Shown: in pieces, positions 47,265 to 59,579 of the stretch | How the letters are laid out: each line of letters begins with the position of its first letter | Position numbering within the stretch: the stretch's first letter is position 1 | From: Mesorhizobium loti | Lineage (GTDB): Bacteria; Pseudomonadota; Alphaproteobacteria; Rhizobiales; Rhizobiaceae | Assembly: GCF_003148495.1 (NCBI RefSeq) | Contig: NZ_QGGH01000011.1 | Span: forward strand, 1-64,000 | DNA: 64,000 nt | Reading direction: 5' to 3' | Made by a program: the position numbers and the translations under genes | The notes under the pieces: generated by a model | The model's database searches: none | What the model saw: only the letters and a program-made list of their open reading frames with translations | Told to the model about the DNA's origin: nothing

Positions 47265-48080
47265 ATGACGATCAGGCTTGTTCTCGCCGGCTGCGGCAAT
47301 ATGGGTTACGCCATGCTCTCAGGCTGGCTGAAATCCGGCAAGCTCGCGCCGTCGGCGGTTTTCGTGGTCGAGCCCAATGCCGATCTGCGCAATCGCGCGG
47401 CAACGCTGGGCTGTGCGACATCAACCGATGCCAGTAGCATTCCGGCCGATGCCGTGCCCGATCTCGTCGTCATCGCGGTGAAGCCGCAGGTGATCCGCGA
47501 CGTCACCGCCGCCTACAAGCGCTTCGCAGATGGCCGCACCACCTTCGTCAGCATCGCCGCCGGCACGCCTGCCGCTACCTTCGAGGAAATCCTGGGCAGC
47601 CGCACACCGATCGTGCGCTGCATGCCCAACACGCCGGCAGCAATCGGCAAAGGCATGATGGTGGTGTTCTCCAATAGGCTGGTTTCCGAAGACACCAAGC
47701 GTTTCGTCGCCGACCTGCTGTCGGCGAGCGGCGAGGTGACCACCATCGATGACGAGGGCCTGATGGATGCGGTGACCGCCGTGTCGGGGTCGGGGCCAGC
47801 CTATATCTTTCATTTCATCGAGGCGCTGACCGTGGCAGCCGAGAGGGCTGGGCTGCCGACGGCAACCGCCAAGCTGCTCGCCATGCAGACCGTCTACGGC
47901 GCTGCCTCGCTCGCCGCCGAAAGCGGCGAGGAGCCGGGCGTGCTACGCCAGCAAGTGACCAGTCCCAAGGGGACGACGGCGGCGGCGCTGGAGGTGCTGA
48001 TGGGCGAGGACCGGCTGACCAATCTGCTGACCCGGGCAGTCGAGGCGGCGCGGTTGCGGTCTGTCGAGCTGGGGAAGTAA
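47265..48080 (+). CDS. proC: Pyrroline-5-carboxylate reductase
   Basis: A 271-residue enzyme making proline from pyrroline-5-carboxylate with NAD(P)H. Rossmann start LVLAGCGNMGYAMLSGWLKS, AVKPQ, MPNTPAAIGKGMM, and the signature VTAVSGSGPAYIFHFIEAL followed by QVTSPKGTTAAALEVL. Normal length. Convergent with the dehydrogenase gene, 4 bp between stops. A GGAGGG ribosome site precedes the start. Confidence 0.96.
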   Translation: MTIRLVLAGCGNMGYAMLSGWLKSGKLAPSAVFVVEPNADLRNRAATLGCATSTDASSIPADAVPDLVVIAVKPQVIRDVTAAYKRFADGRTTFVSIAAGTPAATFEEILGSRTPIVRCMPNTPAAIGKGMMVVFSNRLVSEDTKRFVADLLSASGEVTTIDDEGLMDAVTAVSGSGPAYIFHFIEALTVAAERAGLPTATAKLLAMQTVYGAASLAAESGEEPGVLRQQVTSPKGTTAAALEVLMGEDRLTNLLTRAVEAARLRSVELGK

Positions 48081-48084
48081 ATCC

Positions 48085-49401
48085 TCAGCTTGCCCCGTAA
48101 AGCATCTCATCCTGGAGTCGGCGCAAGGCGAACAGCCTCGTCGTCTGATCGGGTGACGCATTGTCGGCGGTCAGCAATTCGCCTTTCCTGACCGATTTCA
48201 GCACCTTGCCGCCCTCGAGCAGGCCGACCGGCACGGCGCGCCGGGCACGGGCTTCGCCGACAGTCATGGTCCAGGAACGATAGCAGGTCTCGCCGATCGC
48301 ATCGAAGGTCTCGCCGGCGGCAAGGTCGCGCTTGGCGACGGCGCACACCTCGGCCACCGGCCTTGGCAGCGGCACCATGTCAGGCTTGCCGAAAAGCATG
48401 ATGCGGGCGGCGGTCAGCGGCACTTCCAGCGAGGTCAGATGATAGGGCCTGAACAGGCTGTAGTAAGGACCGTGGCCGATATGCAGATCGTCCATGCGCT
48501 CGATGATGCGCGGATGCGTCGCCTCGACGATGACGAAGACGCCGGGCGCGACGCCTTTGCCGACCGTGTAGTCGACGACGCCTTTCTTCAGCAACAGACC
48601 GCCATCCTCACGCGGAATGAGCACCTTGGCGAGATCGTCGCGGTCGGCCTTGGGGCCGTGCATGCCGGGCACATCGGGCACGAGCCCGGTGGCGTTGGCG
48701 ATAGCGCACATCTCGACCATGGTCTTGGAGCCATCCACGAACTCGACCAGCATGCGCGGGTTCATGTTGCGGCGGATCGCTTCCTCGCGATAGTCATCGG
48801 GCACGGCATCGTGGTTGAGCGGGTTGTTCTTGCCCTTGCCGGCTGAGACGATGGTTAGCCCGAGCGCCGACGCGAACTCGATCAGCTCCATGCAGCTCGA
48901 CGGCTCGTCGCCAGCACCCACCGAATAAACGACGCCAAGCCGGTCAGCCTGCTGTTTGAGGTAGCAGCCGATGGTGACGTCGGCCTCGACGTTCATCATC
49001 ACCAGATGCTTGCCGTGCTCCATCGCCGACAGGCAGAAATCGGCGGCGACACCCGGCTTGCCGGTGGCGTCGATGACGACGTCGATCAACGGATTGGTGA
49101 CCAGCATCTCGTTGGAGGTGATGGCGATCTTGCCACTCTCTATGGCGCCGGTAACTTTCGACGCGGTGTCGGCTTCGACCGCCATGGCTTCATCGCCATA
49201 GGCGATGCGGATGGCATCGCGCGCGGTGTGCGGGCGGCGTGTCGAGACGGCGCAGACCGAAATGCCCGGCATCAGCATGCCTTGCGTGACCAGATCGGTG
49301 CCCATCTCGCCCGAGCCAATGACGCCGATGCGCACAGGGCGGCCCTCGGCGGCACGCCTGGCGAGATCGCGGGCAAGGCCGGTCAGGGCGACATTGGTCA
49401 T
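48085..49401 (-). CDS. NAD(P)-dependent homoserine-dehydrogenase-like oxidoreductase with SAF domain
   Basis: A 438-residue protein. The N-terminal Rossmann fold is VRIGVIGSGEMGTDLVTQGM. It then has a homoserine-dehydrogenase-like catalytic region (VIDATGKPGVAADFCLSAME, VYSVGAGDEPSSCMELIEFA, SAGKGKNNPLNHDAVPDDYR) and a C-terminal SAF domain (about 345-430). This architecture occurs in enzymes acting on phosphorylated sugar acids or tetrose derivatives, but I cannot name the substrate. It is divergent from the galactitol-type PTS genes, with shared operator-like repeats between, so it probably processes the sugar the PTS brings in. Confidence 0.8.
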   Translation of the reverse strand: MTNVALTGLARDLARRAAEGRPVRIGVIGSGEMGTDLVTQGMLMPGISVCAVSTRRPHTARDAIRIAYGDEAMAVEADTASKVTGAIESGKIAITSNEMLVTNPLIDVVIDATGKPGVAADFCLSAMEHGKHLVMMNVEADVTIGCYLKQQADRLGVVYSVGAGDEPSSCMELIEFASALGLTIVSAGKGKNNPLNHDAVPDDYREEAIRRNMNPRMLVEFVDGSKTMVEMCAIANATGLVPDVPGMHGPKADRDDLAKVLIPREDGGLLLKKGVVDYTVGKGVAPGVFVIVEATHPRIIERMDDLHIGHGPYYSLFRPYHLTSLEVPLTAARIMLFGKPDMVPLPRPVAEVCAVAKRDLAAGETFDAIGETCYRSWTMTVGEARARRAVPVGLLEGGKVLKSVRKGELLTADNASPDQTTRLFALRRLQDEMLYGAS

Positions 49402-49458
49402 GCAGGAATGTCCACAGCTTCGTGATTATGGTCGGATAGCAGGGAACCGGCTCCATTT

Positions 49459-49578
49459 GCCAACGAAACCGTTGGCGACCGGCATTTTCCAGCGAAATCG
49501 CCCGAACAAGGGACATTCGTCCCGGGCGATTGGCACAAAGGGTTGCCAATTGACATTGTCGTGAACAGCCACAATAAA
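49459..49578. promoter_or_regulatory. Divergent promoter/operator region of the PTS locus
   Basis: GCCAACG-AAAC-CGTTGGC (49459-49476) is a perfect 7-bp-arm palindrome. TTGGCA ... TGCCAA (49530-49549) repeats the same half-site, and GCCAAC recurs near 49589. A TTGACA box at 49550-49555 with AATAAA 17 bp downstream is a good plus-strand promoter. A LacI- or DeoR-type repressor is the likely reader; none is encoded in view. Confidence 0.6.
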
Positions 49579-49739
49579 ACATTCGTTCGCCAACAAAGGC
49601 AAATGTTCATCGACAGATCAGAGAGCATGCGCCTCGCGGCGGACTGGGGAGTGTCTTTGCGCCAGGGTGGCGTCAAAGGCTGGATGGAGCATCATTGCGA
49701 GGCGTCGAGCGAAGGCTCGGGGGCTCCAGGGGAGGAATA

Positions 49740-51146
49740 ATGGATACTGTTCTCGCGGGCCTCAAAGGGGCCATCGACACGCTCGGCCCAACGATCCTGC
49801 TACCGATCGTCATTTTTATCATCGCCGTGGTTCTGGGCGCCAAGATCAGCAAGGCTTTTCGCGCCGCCGTCACCATCGGCGTCGCCTTCATCGGCATCAA
49901 TCTCGTGCTTGGCCTCATGTTCACGTCGATCGGAGACGTTGCCAAGGCCATCGTCACCAACACCGGCATCCATCGCGACATCATCGATGTGGGCTGGCCT
50001 TCGGCCGCGGCGATCGCCTTCGGCTCATCGGTCGGCCTGTGGGTCATTCCGGTCGGCATCCTCGTCAACATCGTGCTGCTGCTGACACGCATGACGCGCA
50101 CGCTCAATGTCGACGTCTGGAATTTCTGGCATTTCGCCTTTGTCGGCTCACTGGTCGTCGCCGCGACAGACAATCTGGCCTATGGCATCGCGGTCGCAGC
50201 ACTTGTCGCCGCGCTGTCGCTGCTCTTCGCCGACTGGTCGGCACGCGCGGTGCAGCAATTCTACGGCGTGCCCGGCATTTCCGTGCCGCACCTTGCCTCC
50301 GCGCAGATCCTGCCGATCGCCATTGTGCTCAACTGGATCATGGACCGCATTCCCGGCATCAACCGCATCAACATCAACACCGATACGATCGAGCGCAGGT
50401 TCGGCGTGTTCGGAGAACCTGTCGTGATGGGCCTGATCATCGGCCTCGTGCTCGGCGCGATCGCCTTCTACAATGCGGGTGATCTCAGCGTGGTGCTGGC
50501 AAAGGTTCTGGGCACCGGCATGACGTTGGCGGCGGTCATGCTGCTGCTGCCGCGCATGGTCAAGATACTGATGGAGGGCCTGCTCCCGGTTTCCGACGCA
50601 GCCCAGGCGTTCGTACGCAAGCGCACCGGCGACCGCGAGCTGCTTGTTGGCCTCGATTCGGCGATCCTGATCGGCCATCCGGCCGCGATCTCGTCGTCGC
50701 TGATCCTGGTGCCGATCGCGATCATCCTGTCCATCATCCTGCCAGGCAACCGCGTCATCCTGTTCGCCGACCTGGCGGTCATTCCCTTCATCGTCGCCAT
50801 GACCGCGCCTCTGGTCAAAGGCAATGTGTTCCGCATGGTGGTGATCGGCACGGTGACGCTGGCCATCGGCTTCTACGTCGCCAACGCGCTGGCGCCGCTG
50901 TTCACCAGTGCTGCCGTCGCATCAGGCTTCAAGCTGCCGGCGGATGCGCTGCAGATCACCTCGGTGGTCGACGGCTTCCTGTGGGTGCCTTACGTGATCA
51001 TCGAGGCGATCCAGGGAATGGGGCTTGTCGGCATCATCGTGATCGCGGTGGTCATCGCGGCATTGTTTGTCCTCTACCGCCGCAATCCGCTCGGCTGGGA
51101 ACGGGCCGCGGGCGCCGAGGACGAGCCGGCCGAAGAGACGGTCTGA
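49740..51146 (+). CDS. PTS galactitol-type transporter subunit IIC
   Basis: A 468-residue permease with about 11-12 predicted membrane helices (TILLPIVIFIIAVVLGAKIS onward) and the EIIC GatC/SgcC family pattern: DVGWPSAAAIAFGSSVGLWV, GVPGISVPHLASAQILPIAI, GLDSAILIGHPAAISSSLIL. Start at ATG 49740 behind GGGGAGGAAT, overlapping by one base the stop of an upstream short frame that I do not consider real. It forms the membrane channel with IIA and IIB encoded next. The substrate could be a polyol or a pentose-type sugar. Confidence 0.92.
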   Translation: MDTVLAGLKGAIDTLGPTILLPIVIFIIAVVLGAKISKAFRAAVTIGVAFIGINLVLGLMFTSIGDVAKAIVTNTGIHRDIIDVGWPSAAAIAFGSSVGLWVIPVGILVNIVLLLTRMTRTLNVDVWNFWHFAFVGSLVVAATDNLAYGIAVAALVAALSLLFADWSARAVQQFYGVPGISVPHLASAQILPIAIVLNWIMDRIPGINRININTDTIERRFGVFGEPVVMGLIIGLVLGAIAFYNAGDLSVVLAKVLGTGMTLAAVMLLLPRMVKILMEGLLPVSDAAQAFVRKRTGDRELLVGLDSAILIGHPAAISSSLILVPIAIILSIILPGNRVILFADLAVIPFIVAMTAPLVKGNVFRMVVIGTVTLAIGFYVANALAPLFTSAAVASGFKLPADALQITSVVDGFLWVPYVIIEAIQGMGLVGIIVIAVVIAALFVLYRRNPLGWERAAGAEDEPAEETV

Positions 51147-51220
51147 ACCTGATAGCGCCTTGCGTTTGAACCGATCGTGCGCCCTTCACGGGCGCACGAT
51201 TTCATCGACGGAGCAAAGAA

Positions 51221-51682
51221 ATGCCTGACGGCCTCATGCAGCTTCTGGATCCCGAAGCGATCGTGCTCGGATCCGATGCATCGACCAATGAGGAGATCAT
51301 CCGCATCCTGGCGGGCCGGCTCGAGATGCTTGGTTATGTCAAAAGCTCCTATGCCGACGCGGTCGTGCGCCGCGAATTGACCATCCCGACAGGACTGCCG
51401 CTGGAGCGCCCCGACAATGTCGCGGTACCGCACACCGATCCGAAGCATGTGCTGAAGCCGGGCATCGCGATGGGCACGCTGAAGCAACCGGTGACCTTCG
51501 CCAACATGGAAGACCCCGACGAGATGCTGCCGGTCGGCTTCGTCTTCCTGCTTGCCATCAATGACAAGGACAAGCAGATTGAGGCGCTGCAGGCCGTCAT
51601 GGCCATCATCCAGAACCCGCAAGCCTTGGACGGCTTGAGGTCGGCCAGAACCCTCGAAGACGTGCGAGCCGTACTCGGCTGA
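51221..51682 (+). CDS. PTS galactitol-type subunit IIA
   Basis: A 153-residue cytoplasmic phosphocarrier of the fructose/mannitol/Ntr IIA fold. The phosphoacceptor is His71 in DNVAVPHTDP; LTIPTGLPLERPDNVA and FLLAINDKDKQIEALQAVMA are family blocks. It lies 74 bp after IIC and 17 bp before IIB. A general HPr/EI pair must supply phosphate, and none is encoded in the window. Confidence 0.92.
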   Translation: MPDGLMQLLDPEAIVLGSDASTNEEIIRILAGRLEMLGYVKSSYADAVVRRELTIPTGLPLERPDNVAVPHTDPKHVLKPGIAMGTLKQPVTFANMEDPDEMLPVGFVFLLAINDKDKQIEALQAVMAIIQNPQALDGLRSARTLEDVRAVLG

Positions 51683-51699
51683 AACAAGGAGAAGCAGAG

Positions 51700-51987
51700 A
51701 TGTCCAGACAGAAAACCATTCTCTTTGCCTGCGGCACGGGCATCGCCACCTCGACCGCGGTCAACGTCGCCGTCACCGAGGAAATGAAGAAGCGCGGCCT
51801 CACCTTCAATGCCCAGCAGGCAAAGGCCACCGAAGTGCCGGGACTGGCCGACAATGTCGACTTCATCGTCGCCACCACCCCGATCTCCGCTTCGGTGACC
51901 AAGCCGGTCATCAAGGGCCTCGCCTTCCTCACCGGCATCGGCAAGGACAAGATCCTCGACGAGATCGAGGCGCAGTTGCGCAAGTGA
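51700..51987 (+). CDS. PTS galactitol-type subunit IIB
   Basis: A 95-residue phosphocarrier with the P-loop ILFACGTGIATSTAVNVAVT; Cys11 is the phosphoacceptor. Length and the second block VDFIVATTPISASVTKPVIK fit GatB-type IIB. It passes phosphate from IIA to the sugar at IIC. Last gene of the PTS operon, ahead of a small hairpin and the convergent oxidase gene. Confidence 0.93.
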   Translation: MSRQKTILFACGTGIATSTAVNVAVTEEMKKRGLTFNAQQAKATEVPGLADNVDFIVATTPISASVTKPVIKGLAFLTGIGKDKILDEIEAQLRK

Positions 51988-52003
51988 CGATCTCAAGGCG
52001 TCG

Positions 52004-52024
52004 CCGAGGCTGGCGCGGCCTCGG
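52004..52024. terminator. GC-rich hairpin between the PTS operon and the oxidase gene
   Basis: CCGAGGC and GCCTCGG form a 7-bp stem with a 7-nt loop between convergent stops. There is no T-tract, so termination function is uncertain. Confidence 0.4.
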
Positions 52025-52039
52025 TGACAGGACGAGGCT

Positions 52040-53434
52040 TCAGACCACCCTGACGTAGCTCGTCATTCCCGATTTCTGGTGCTCGATGACGTGACAGTGC
52101 AGCAGCCAGTCGCCGGGATTGTCGGCGACGAAACCGAGCTGAACCTTCTCATTGGGCTGGATGAGATAGGTGTCGGAAATGACAGGCTGAACCTGGCGCG
52201 TCGAGGATGACAGCACCTTGAAGCTCATGCCGTGCAGATGCATCGGATGGGATTGCGGCGTCAGGTTCTCCATGTCGATGACATAGCTCCTGCCGAGCTT
52301 CAATTCGGCCAGCGGGGCGGTCGGATCCGGCGTATCGCCGGGCCAAGGCACCTTGTTGATGGCCCAGAAACTGTAGCCAAGCGAACCGCAGATACCATCG
52401 CTCGGGACGTTTTCCGCCGTGGCGCTCAGAGCCAGGGAAATATGTTGGGCGCTGGCGAGATCCACTTCCGCCATCGGATTGACCTCCAGCGGAGCGACAT
52501 CGCGAATGTCCCGTTTGAGGGATTTTCCTGTCGCGCGCAGGGTTGCCAGGATTTTTGGCTTGGTGCCCCTGACGTCCCTCAAGCTGACGATCGCGCCCTC
52601 GTCGTCGGGCATGCGGATAGCCAGCTCCATGCGCTGTCCCGGTCCAAGCAGCAAGGCATCGGGCGAAAAACGCTGCGGCACCGGATTGCCATCCAGCGCG
52701 ATGACTGACGCCTCGGCGCCGTCGACGCGAAAGGCATAGATCCGGGTGACGTCGGTGATAGCGACCCTGAGCCGCACCAGCCCTCCGGCCGGCGCATCAT
52801 ATTGCGGCTGATCGAGCCAGTTGGCGGTGCGCACCGTGCCGTAAGTGCCGGTTTTTGCGGCATCGCGCGGTCGGAACTGATCGATGAACTGGCCATCGTC
52901 GCCGAGGCGCCAGTCGCGCAGGTTGAGGACGATTTCGGCATCGAATTCCGGATCGCTGGGGTTCTCGACCACGATCACGCCCGTCAGGCCGTGGCCCATC
53001 TGCTCCAGCGTGTTGCAATGCGGGTGGTACCAGAAGGTGCCGGCGTCGGGTGGCGTGAAGGCGTAATCGAAATGGTCGCCGGTATACACGTAGGGCTGGA
53101 CCAGGAACGGCACGCCGTCCATCTTGTTTGGAACGCGAATGCCGTGCCAGTGGATCGTCGTCGGATCGTCGATGGCGTTGACAAGACGCGCGGCAAAGGG
53201 CTCGCCCTTTTTCATCCTGAGCACCGGCGGCATTCCGGCGTTGCCATAGGTCAGCACATCCCTGGTCTGGCCGACATCCATCAGCTTCGTCTGGATCTTT
53301 GCCGTCTGCAAAACCACCGGCTCAGGCGTGGCAGCGGCCCAACCGCCAAGCCGACCCAGGGCCGAGAGCCCGATCCCGCCCGCGCCGGCAACCGCAGCCG
53401 CTTTCAAAAGCCTGCGGCGTGTGAGTACGGTCAT
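52040..53434 (-). CDS. Tat-exported multicopper oxidase (laccase/CueO type)
   Basis: About 464 residues, started at 53434. A twin-arginine signal (TRRRLLKAAAVAGAGGIGLS) leads three cupredoxin domains. Copper ligands are visible: TTIHWHGIRVP and FWYHPHCNTLEQM (types 2/3), HPMHLHGMSFKVL, and WLLHCHVIEHQKSGM (HCHxxxH with the axial Met, type 1). It oxidises phenolics or Cu(I) in the periplasm. No methionine-rich insert as in CueO is seen, so laccase-like or CumA-like use is possible. Monocistronic. Confidence 0.92.
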   Translation of the reverse strand: MTVLTRRRLLKAAAVAGAGGIGLSALGRLGGWAAATPEPVVLQTAKIQTKLMDVGQTRDVLTYGNAGMPPVLRMKKGEPFAARLVNAIDDPTTIHWHGIRVPNKMDGVPFLVQPYVYTGDHFDYAFTPPDAGTFWYHPHCNTLEQMGHGLTGVIVVENPSDPEFDAEIVLNLRDWRLGDDGQFIDQFRPRDAAKTGTYGTVRTANWLDQPQYDAPAGGLVRLRVAITDVTRIYAFRVDGAEASVIALDGNPVPQRFSPDALLLGPGQRMELAIRMPDDEGAIVSLRDVRGTKPKILATLRATGKSLKRDIRDVAPLEVNPMAEVDLASAQHISLALSATAENVPSDGICGSLGYSFWAINKVPWPGDTPDPTAPLAELKLGRSYVIDMENLTPQSHPMHLHGMSFKVLSSSTRQVQPVISDTYLIQPNEKVQLGFVADNPGDWLLHCHVIEHQKSGMTSYVRVV

Positions 53435-53590
53435 TCGGCACTCCAACTGCAAAGACGGCTGCCTTGGGTTTATCGCAGCCTTGGATCGTAAGCGAGCAGC
53501 CTGTGCAAAACCGGCCTGCTGGCAGTTGAAGCTGTTTCTGGCGCGGCAGATCTACTCAAGATACCAGCCGATGTAGACGGAGGAGCGCGA

Positions 53591-54223
53591 CTATTTCAAC
53601 CGCGCCCCATAGGCGGCAAGAAACGCTTCGACCGAAGCATCGGCGTGCCGCTCAAGGTCAGCCTTCGAGCGCGGGTTGCTTCCGGTGAACATGGCTTCGT
53701 TCATAGGGATCCAGAGAAGCATTCCGAAGAGATGACTGGCCGCCAAACGGGGATCGCTAGTCTGCAACAGGCCTCGACTGGTAAGTTTTTGAAAGCATGA
53801 TGCCACCGAGGCAAGCATGCGCTCAAAACCTTTTTCATACCAGCTGCGGCCAAGCTGCGGCATTCGATCCGAGTTGGCGATAATCAGACGCCGCAGCTTC
53901 AACAAGTTGTCGTCCATCAGCGTCGTTGTCATGCGCCGGGCAAGCTGCTGCAGACCGCCCTCCATGAATTGCGCCTCGGAAAGCAGCATCGTCACGGACT
54001 CGACAACATCGTTGGTCTGGCTGGCGGTGGACTCGACGACTTCGCTGAAAAGCGTCTCCTTGTCCGTGAAATGCTTGTAGACGGTCTGCTTGGAAGCGCC
54101 TGCCTTGGTGGCGATCTCTTCCATGCTGGTTCCATCATAACCCTTGGCGATGAACGCGGCTGTGGCCGCTTCGATGATTTCACGATCCTTGCGAGCCGAC
54201 CTAGTCTCACCATTAATTTTCAT
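53591..54223 (-). CDS. TetR-family repressor
   Basis: A 210-residue regulator, started at 54223 (MKINGETRSARKDREIIEAA). The helix-turn-helix is TSMEEIATKAGASKQTVYKHFTDKETLFSEV; the rest is an all-helical ligand domain (WYEKGFERMLASVASCF; SHLFGMLLWIPMNEAMF) resembling the AefR-like C-terminal domain. It is divergent from a VOC gene and the shared intergenic region carries two palindromic sites, so it most likely represses itself and the VOC gene. Confidence 0.9.
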   Translation of the reverse strand: MKINGETRSARKDREIIEAATAAFIAKGYDGTSMEEIATKAGASKQTVYKHFTDKETLFSEVVESTASQTNDVVESVTMLLSEAQFMEGGLQQLARRMTTTLMDDNLLKLRRLIIANSDRMPQLGRSWYEKGFERMLASVASCFQKLTSRGLLQTSDPRLAASHLFGMLLWIPMNEAMFTGSNPRSKADLERHADASVEAFLAAYGARLK

Positions 54224-54235
54224 AGCGCCTCTCAA

Positions 54236-54298
54236 CTAGTACTAGACGGTACCGTTCCCGCATGGTAGCCACAAATACAGTACTAGACTGGCTAGTAC
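54236..54298. promoter_or_regulatory. TetR-type operators between the repressor and VOC genes
   Basis: CTAGTACTAG (54236-54245) is a perfect 10-bp palindrome. GTACTAG-actgg-CTAGTAC (54280-54298) is a perfect 7-bp-arm inverted repeat with the same half-site, and AGTACTAGAC occurs twice. Both sit within 103 bp separating the divergent starts, one near each, as expected for dual control by the TetR protein. Confidence 0.75.
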
Positions 54299-54325
54299 CC
54301 GTCAACGAAAGCAAGGCTTAGACCG

Positions 54326-54730
54326 ATGACCAAAATGATCTTCCTCAATCTACCGGTACGCGATCTGCAGGTGGCGACCAAGTTCTATCTCGCGATCGGG
54401 GGCACGCTGAATCCGCAGTTCTCGAACGACCAGGCCAGCTCGATCATGTTCTCCGACTCCATTGGGGTCATGTTGCTTACACACCAGCATTACAGCCAGT
54501 TCACAGCGCGCCCGATCGGCGATGCCAAGCGTGACAGCCAGATGCTGATTGCGCTCACCACCGACAGCAAGGACGAGGTCAATGCCGTAATCGAGAAGGG
54601 CGTGGCGGCAGGCGGTCGCGCCGATCCCAACCCAGTGCAGGATCTCGGTTTCATGTTCAACCGCCACATCGAAGATCCGGACGGCAACGTCTGGGAGCTG
54701 CTGTGGATGAACCCGTCCGCCATGCAATAG
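54326..54730 (+). CDS. VOC (glyoxalase/bleomycin-resistance fold) protein
   Basis: A 134-residue protein of the vicinal-oxygen-chelate superfamily. The N-terminal MIFLNLPVRDLQVATKFYLA and C-terminal FMFNRHIEDPDGNVWELLWM mark paired beta-alpha-beta-beta-beta modules. The sequence style (lactoylglutathione-lyase-like extradiol subgroup) does not fix the substrate. Metal ligands are incomplete, as in many PhnB-like members. Probably induced when its divergent TetR repressor binds a ligand. Confidence 0.85.
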   Translation: MTKMIFLNLPVRDLQVATKFYLAIGGTLNPQFSNDQASSIMFSDSIGVMLLTHQHYSQFTARPIGDAKRDSQMLIALTTDSKDEVNAVIEKGVAAGGRADPNPVQDLGFMFNRHIEDPDGNVWELLWMNPSAMQ

Positions 54731-54761
54731 CCCACCGGAACCGAAGCGGGCCAGGATGACA

Positions 54762-54799
54762 ATGGAGAAGCGATTGGCATTCGCCTGTCGCTTCTCCAT
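54762..54799. terminator. Inverted repeat between convergent VOC and metH genes
   Basis: ATGGAGAAGCGA and TCGCTTCTCCAT form a perfect 12-bp stem with a 14-nt loop, 31 bp after the VOC stop and 20 bp from the metH stop. No T-tract on either side; a bidirectional stop signal or mRNA 3' protecting hairpin is likely. Confidence 0.6.
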
Positions 54800-54819
54800 C
54801 AGACGCGCGCCGGCATCAG

Positions 54820-58629
<3,810 letters not shown>

Positions 58630-58663
58630 TTTTTATCCCTTTGGCGACAAGCCGATCCATGTC

Positions 58664-58683
58664 ACATAAGGATATCTTTATGT
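58664..58683. promoter_or_regulatory. 20-bp palindrome upstream of metH, candidate operator
   Basis: On the minus strand the sequence is ACATAAAGATATCCTTATGT, a near-perfect palindrome with one mismatched pair, 34 bp before the metH ATG. AT-rich ATAAAGATATC-type sites resemble operators of ArsR-family regulators of methionine/SAH metabolism. No SAM riboswitch fold is apparent here. Confidence 0.6.
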
Positions 58684-58760
58684 CAATATACGACAGACGC
58701 TCATGATTGTCACCCACCCGCCACGAAGGCGGGGTCCGGGGCGCCGGTTTTCTGACGGAC

Positions 58761-59579
58761 CTACGCTCTGTCGACGCTTGCCAGGAAGCGGGCGAAGATC
58801 GGATTGAAGCGATCCGGCGAATCCCAGAATGGCGCATGGCCGGATTTGTCGAGCAAATGGGCCCTGCCTTCCCACAGGTTGGAGAACTTCACCGTCGCGA
58901 CGAAATCGGTGTCGACGAATGGCTCGTCGACACCGTTCAGAACGGCGATCGGCGGCGTCTTGCCGGCGACGATCTCGCGCTGGTTCCTGCCGGTGCCGGC
59001 CGCGAATTTTTCGAACATCAGGCGCCGTGCCCGTCCGTCGGTGCGCGCCACCGTGTCGAGGAGAAACGGTTCGAACGGCTCGCCGCAGGTGCTGCGCGCA
59101 TAGGCCTCGACATCGGCGGCACTGAAGGTTTCCTGTCCGGCAAGGTGCATATGCGGGCTCGGCTTGAAGCCGTTGCCGACCTCGTCAGGTGATACCGGCG
59201 GCGTGCCGGTGATCATCAGCCCGAGCAGGCCCGGAAAGCGGTCGATCATCTCAAGCCCGATATGGCCGCCGAGCGACCAGCCGAAGACGATGGCCTTGTC
59301 GACACCGAGCAGCCCGAGCACTTCGGTCATGGCATCGGCATAGCCTTCCATGCTGTAGGAACGCTCCGGATCGATCGCATCGCCGGACGCTCCATGGCCG
59401 GGCAGGTCGGGAGCGATGATGTGGTAGCGCTCGCCTAGCGGGCTCTCCAACTGGTTGCGGAAAACGGCGCTGGAAGACGAATTGCCGTGGATCAGCATGA
59501 CAGTGGTTTCCTGGCCGCCGGTCTGGCGCACCGCGATCTTGCCGTGGCTGGTTTCAAGGGTCTTCTGCGAGATCGTCAT
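58761..59579 (-). CDS. Alpha/beta hydrolase
   Basis: About 272 residues, started at 59579. The alpha/beta-hydrolase fold shows the oxyanion segment VMLIHGNSSSSAVFRNQLES, nucleophile elbow GWSLGGH (Ser), a likely acid in VLNGVDEPFV, and the catalytic His in LLDKSGHAPFWDSPDRF. Soluble, no signal peptide. Substrate unknown; esterase, epoxide-hydrolase and C-C hydrolase relatives share this layout. It is divergent from the ABC transporter operon, 190 bp apart, so shared regulation is possible. Confidence 0.87.
   Translation of the reverse strand: MTISQKTLETSHGKIAVRQTGGQETTVMLIHGNSSSSAVFRNQLESPLGERYHIIAPDLPGHGASGDAIDPERSYSMEGYADAMTEVLGLLGVDKAIVFGWSLGGHIGLEMIDRFPGLLGLMITGTPPVSPDEVGNGFKPSPHMHLAGQETFSAADVEAYARSTCGEPFEPFLLDTVARTDGRARRLMFEKFAAGTGRNQREIVAGKTPPIAVLNGVDEPFVDTDFVATVKFSNLWEGRAHLLDKSGHAPFWDSPDRFNPIFARFLASVDRA

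Noticed and set aside
49543..49740. Short plus-strand frame ending one base into the PTS IIC start
   Set aside because: It crosses the promoter and ribosome site and has no recognisable protein pattern.
58630..58760. SAM or cobalamin riboswitch upstream of metH
   Set aside because: The leader is too short and shows only the 20-bp palindrome, with no riboswitch core.
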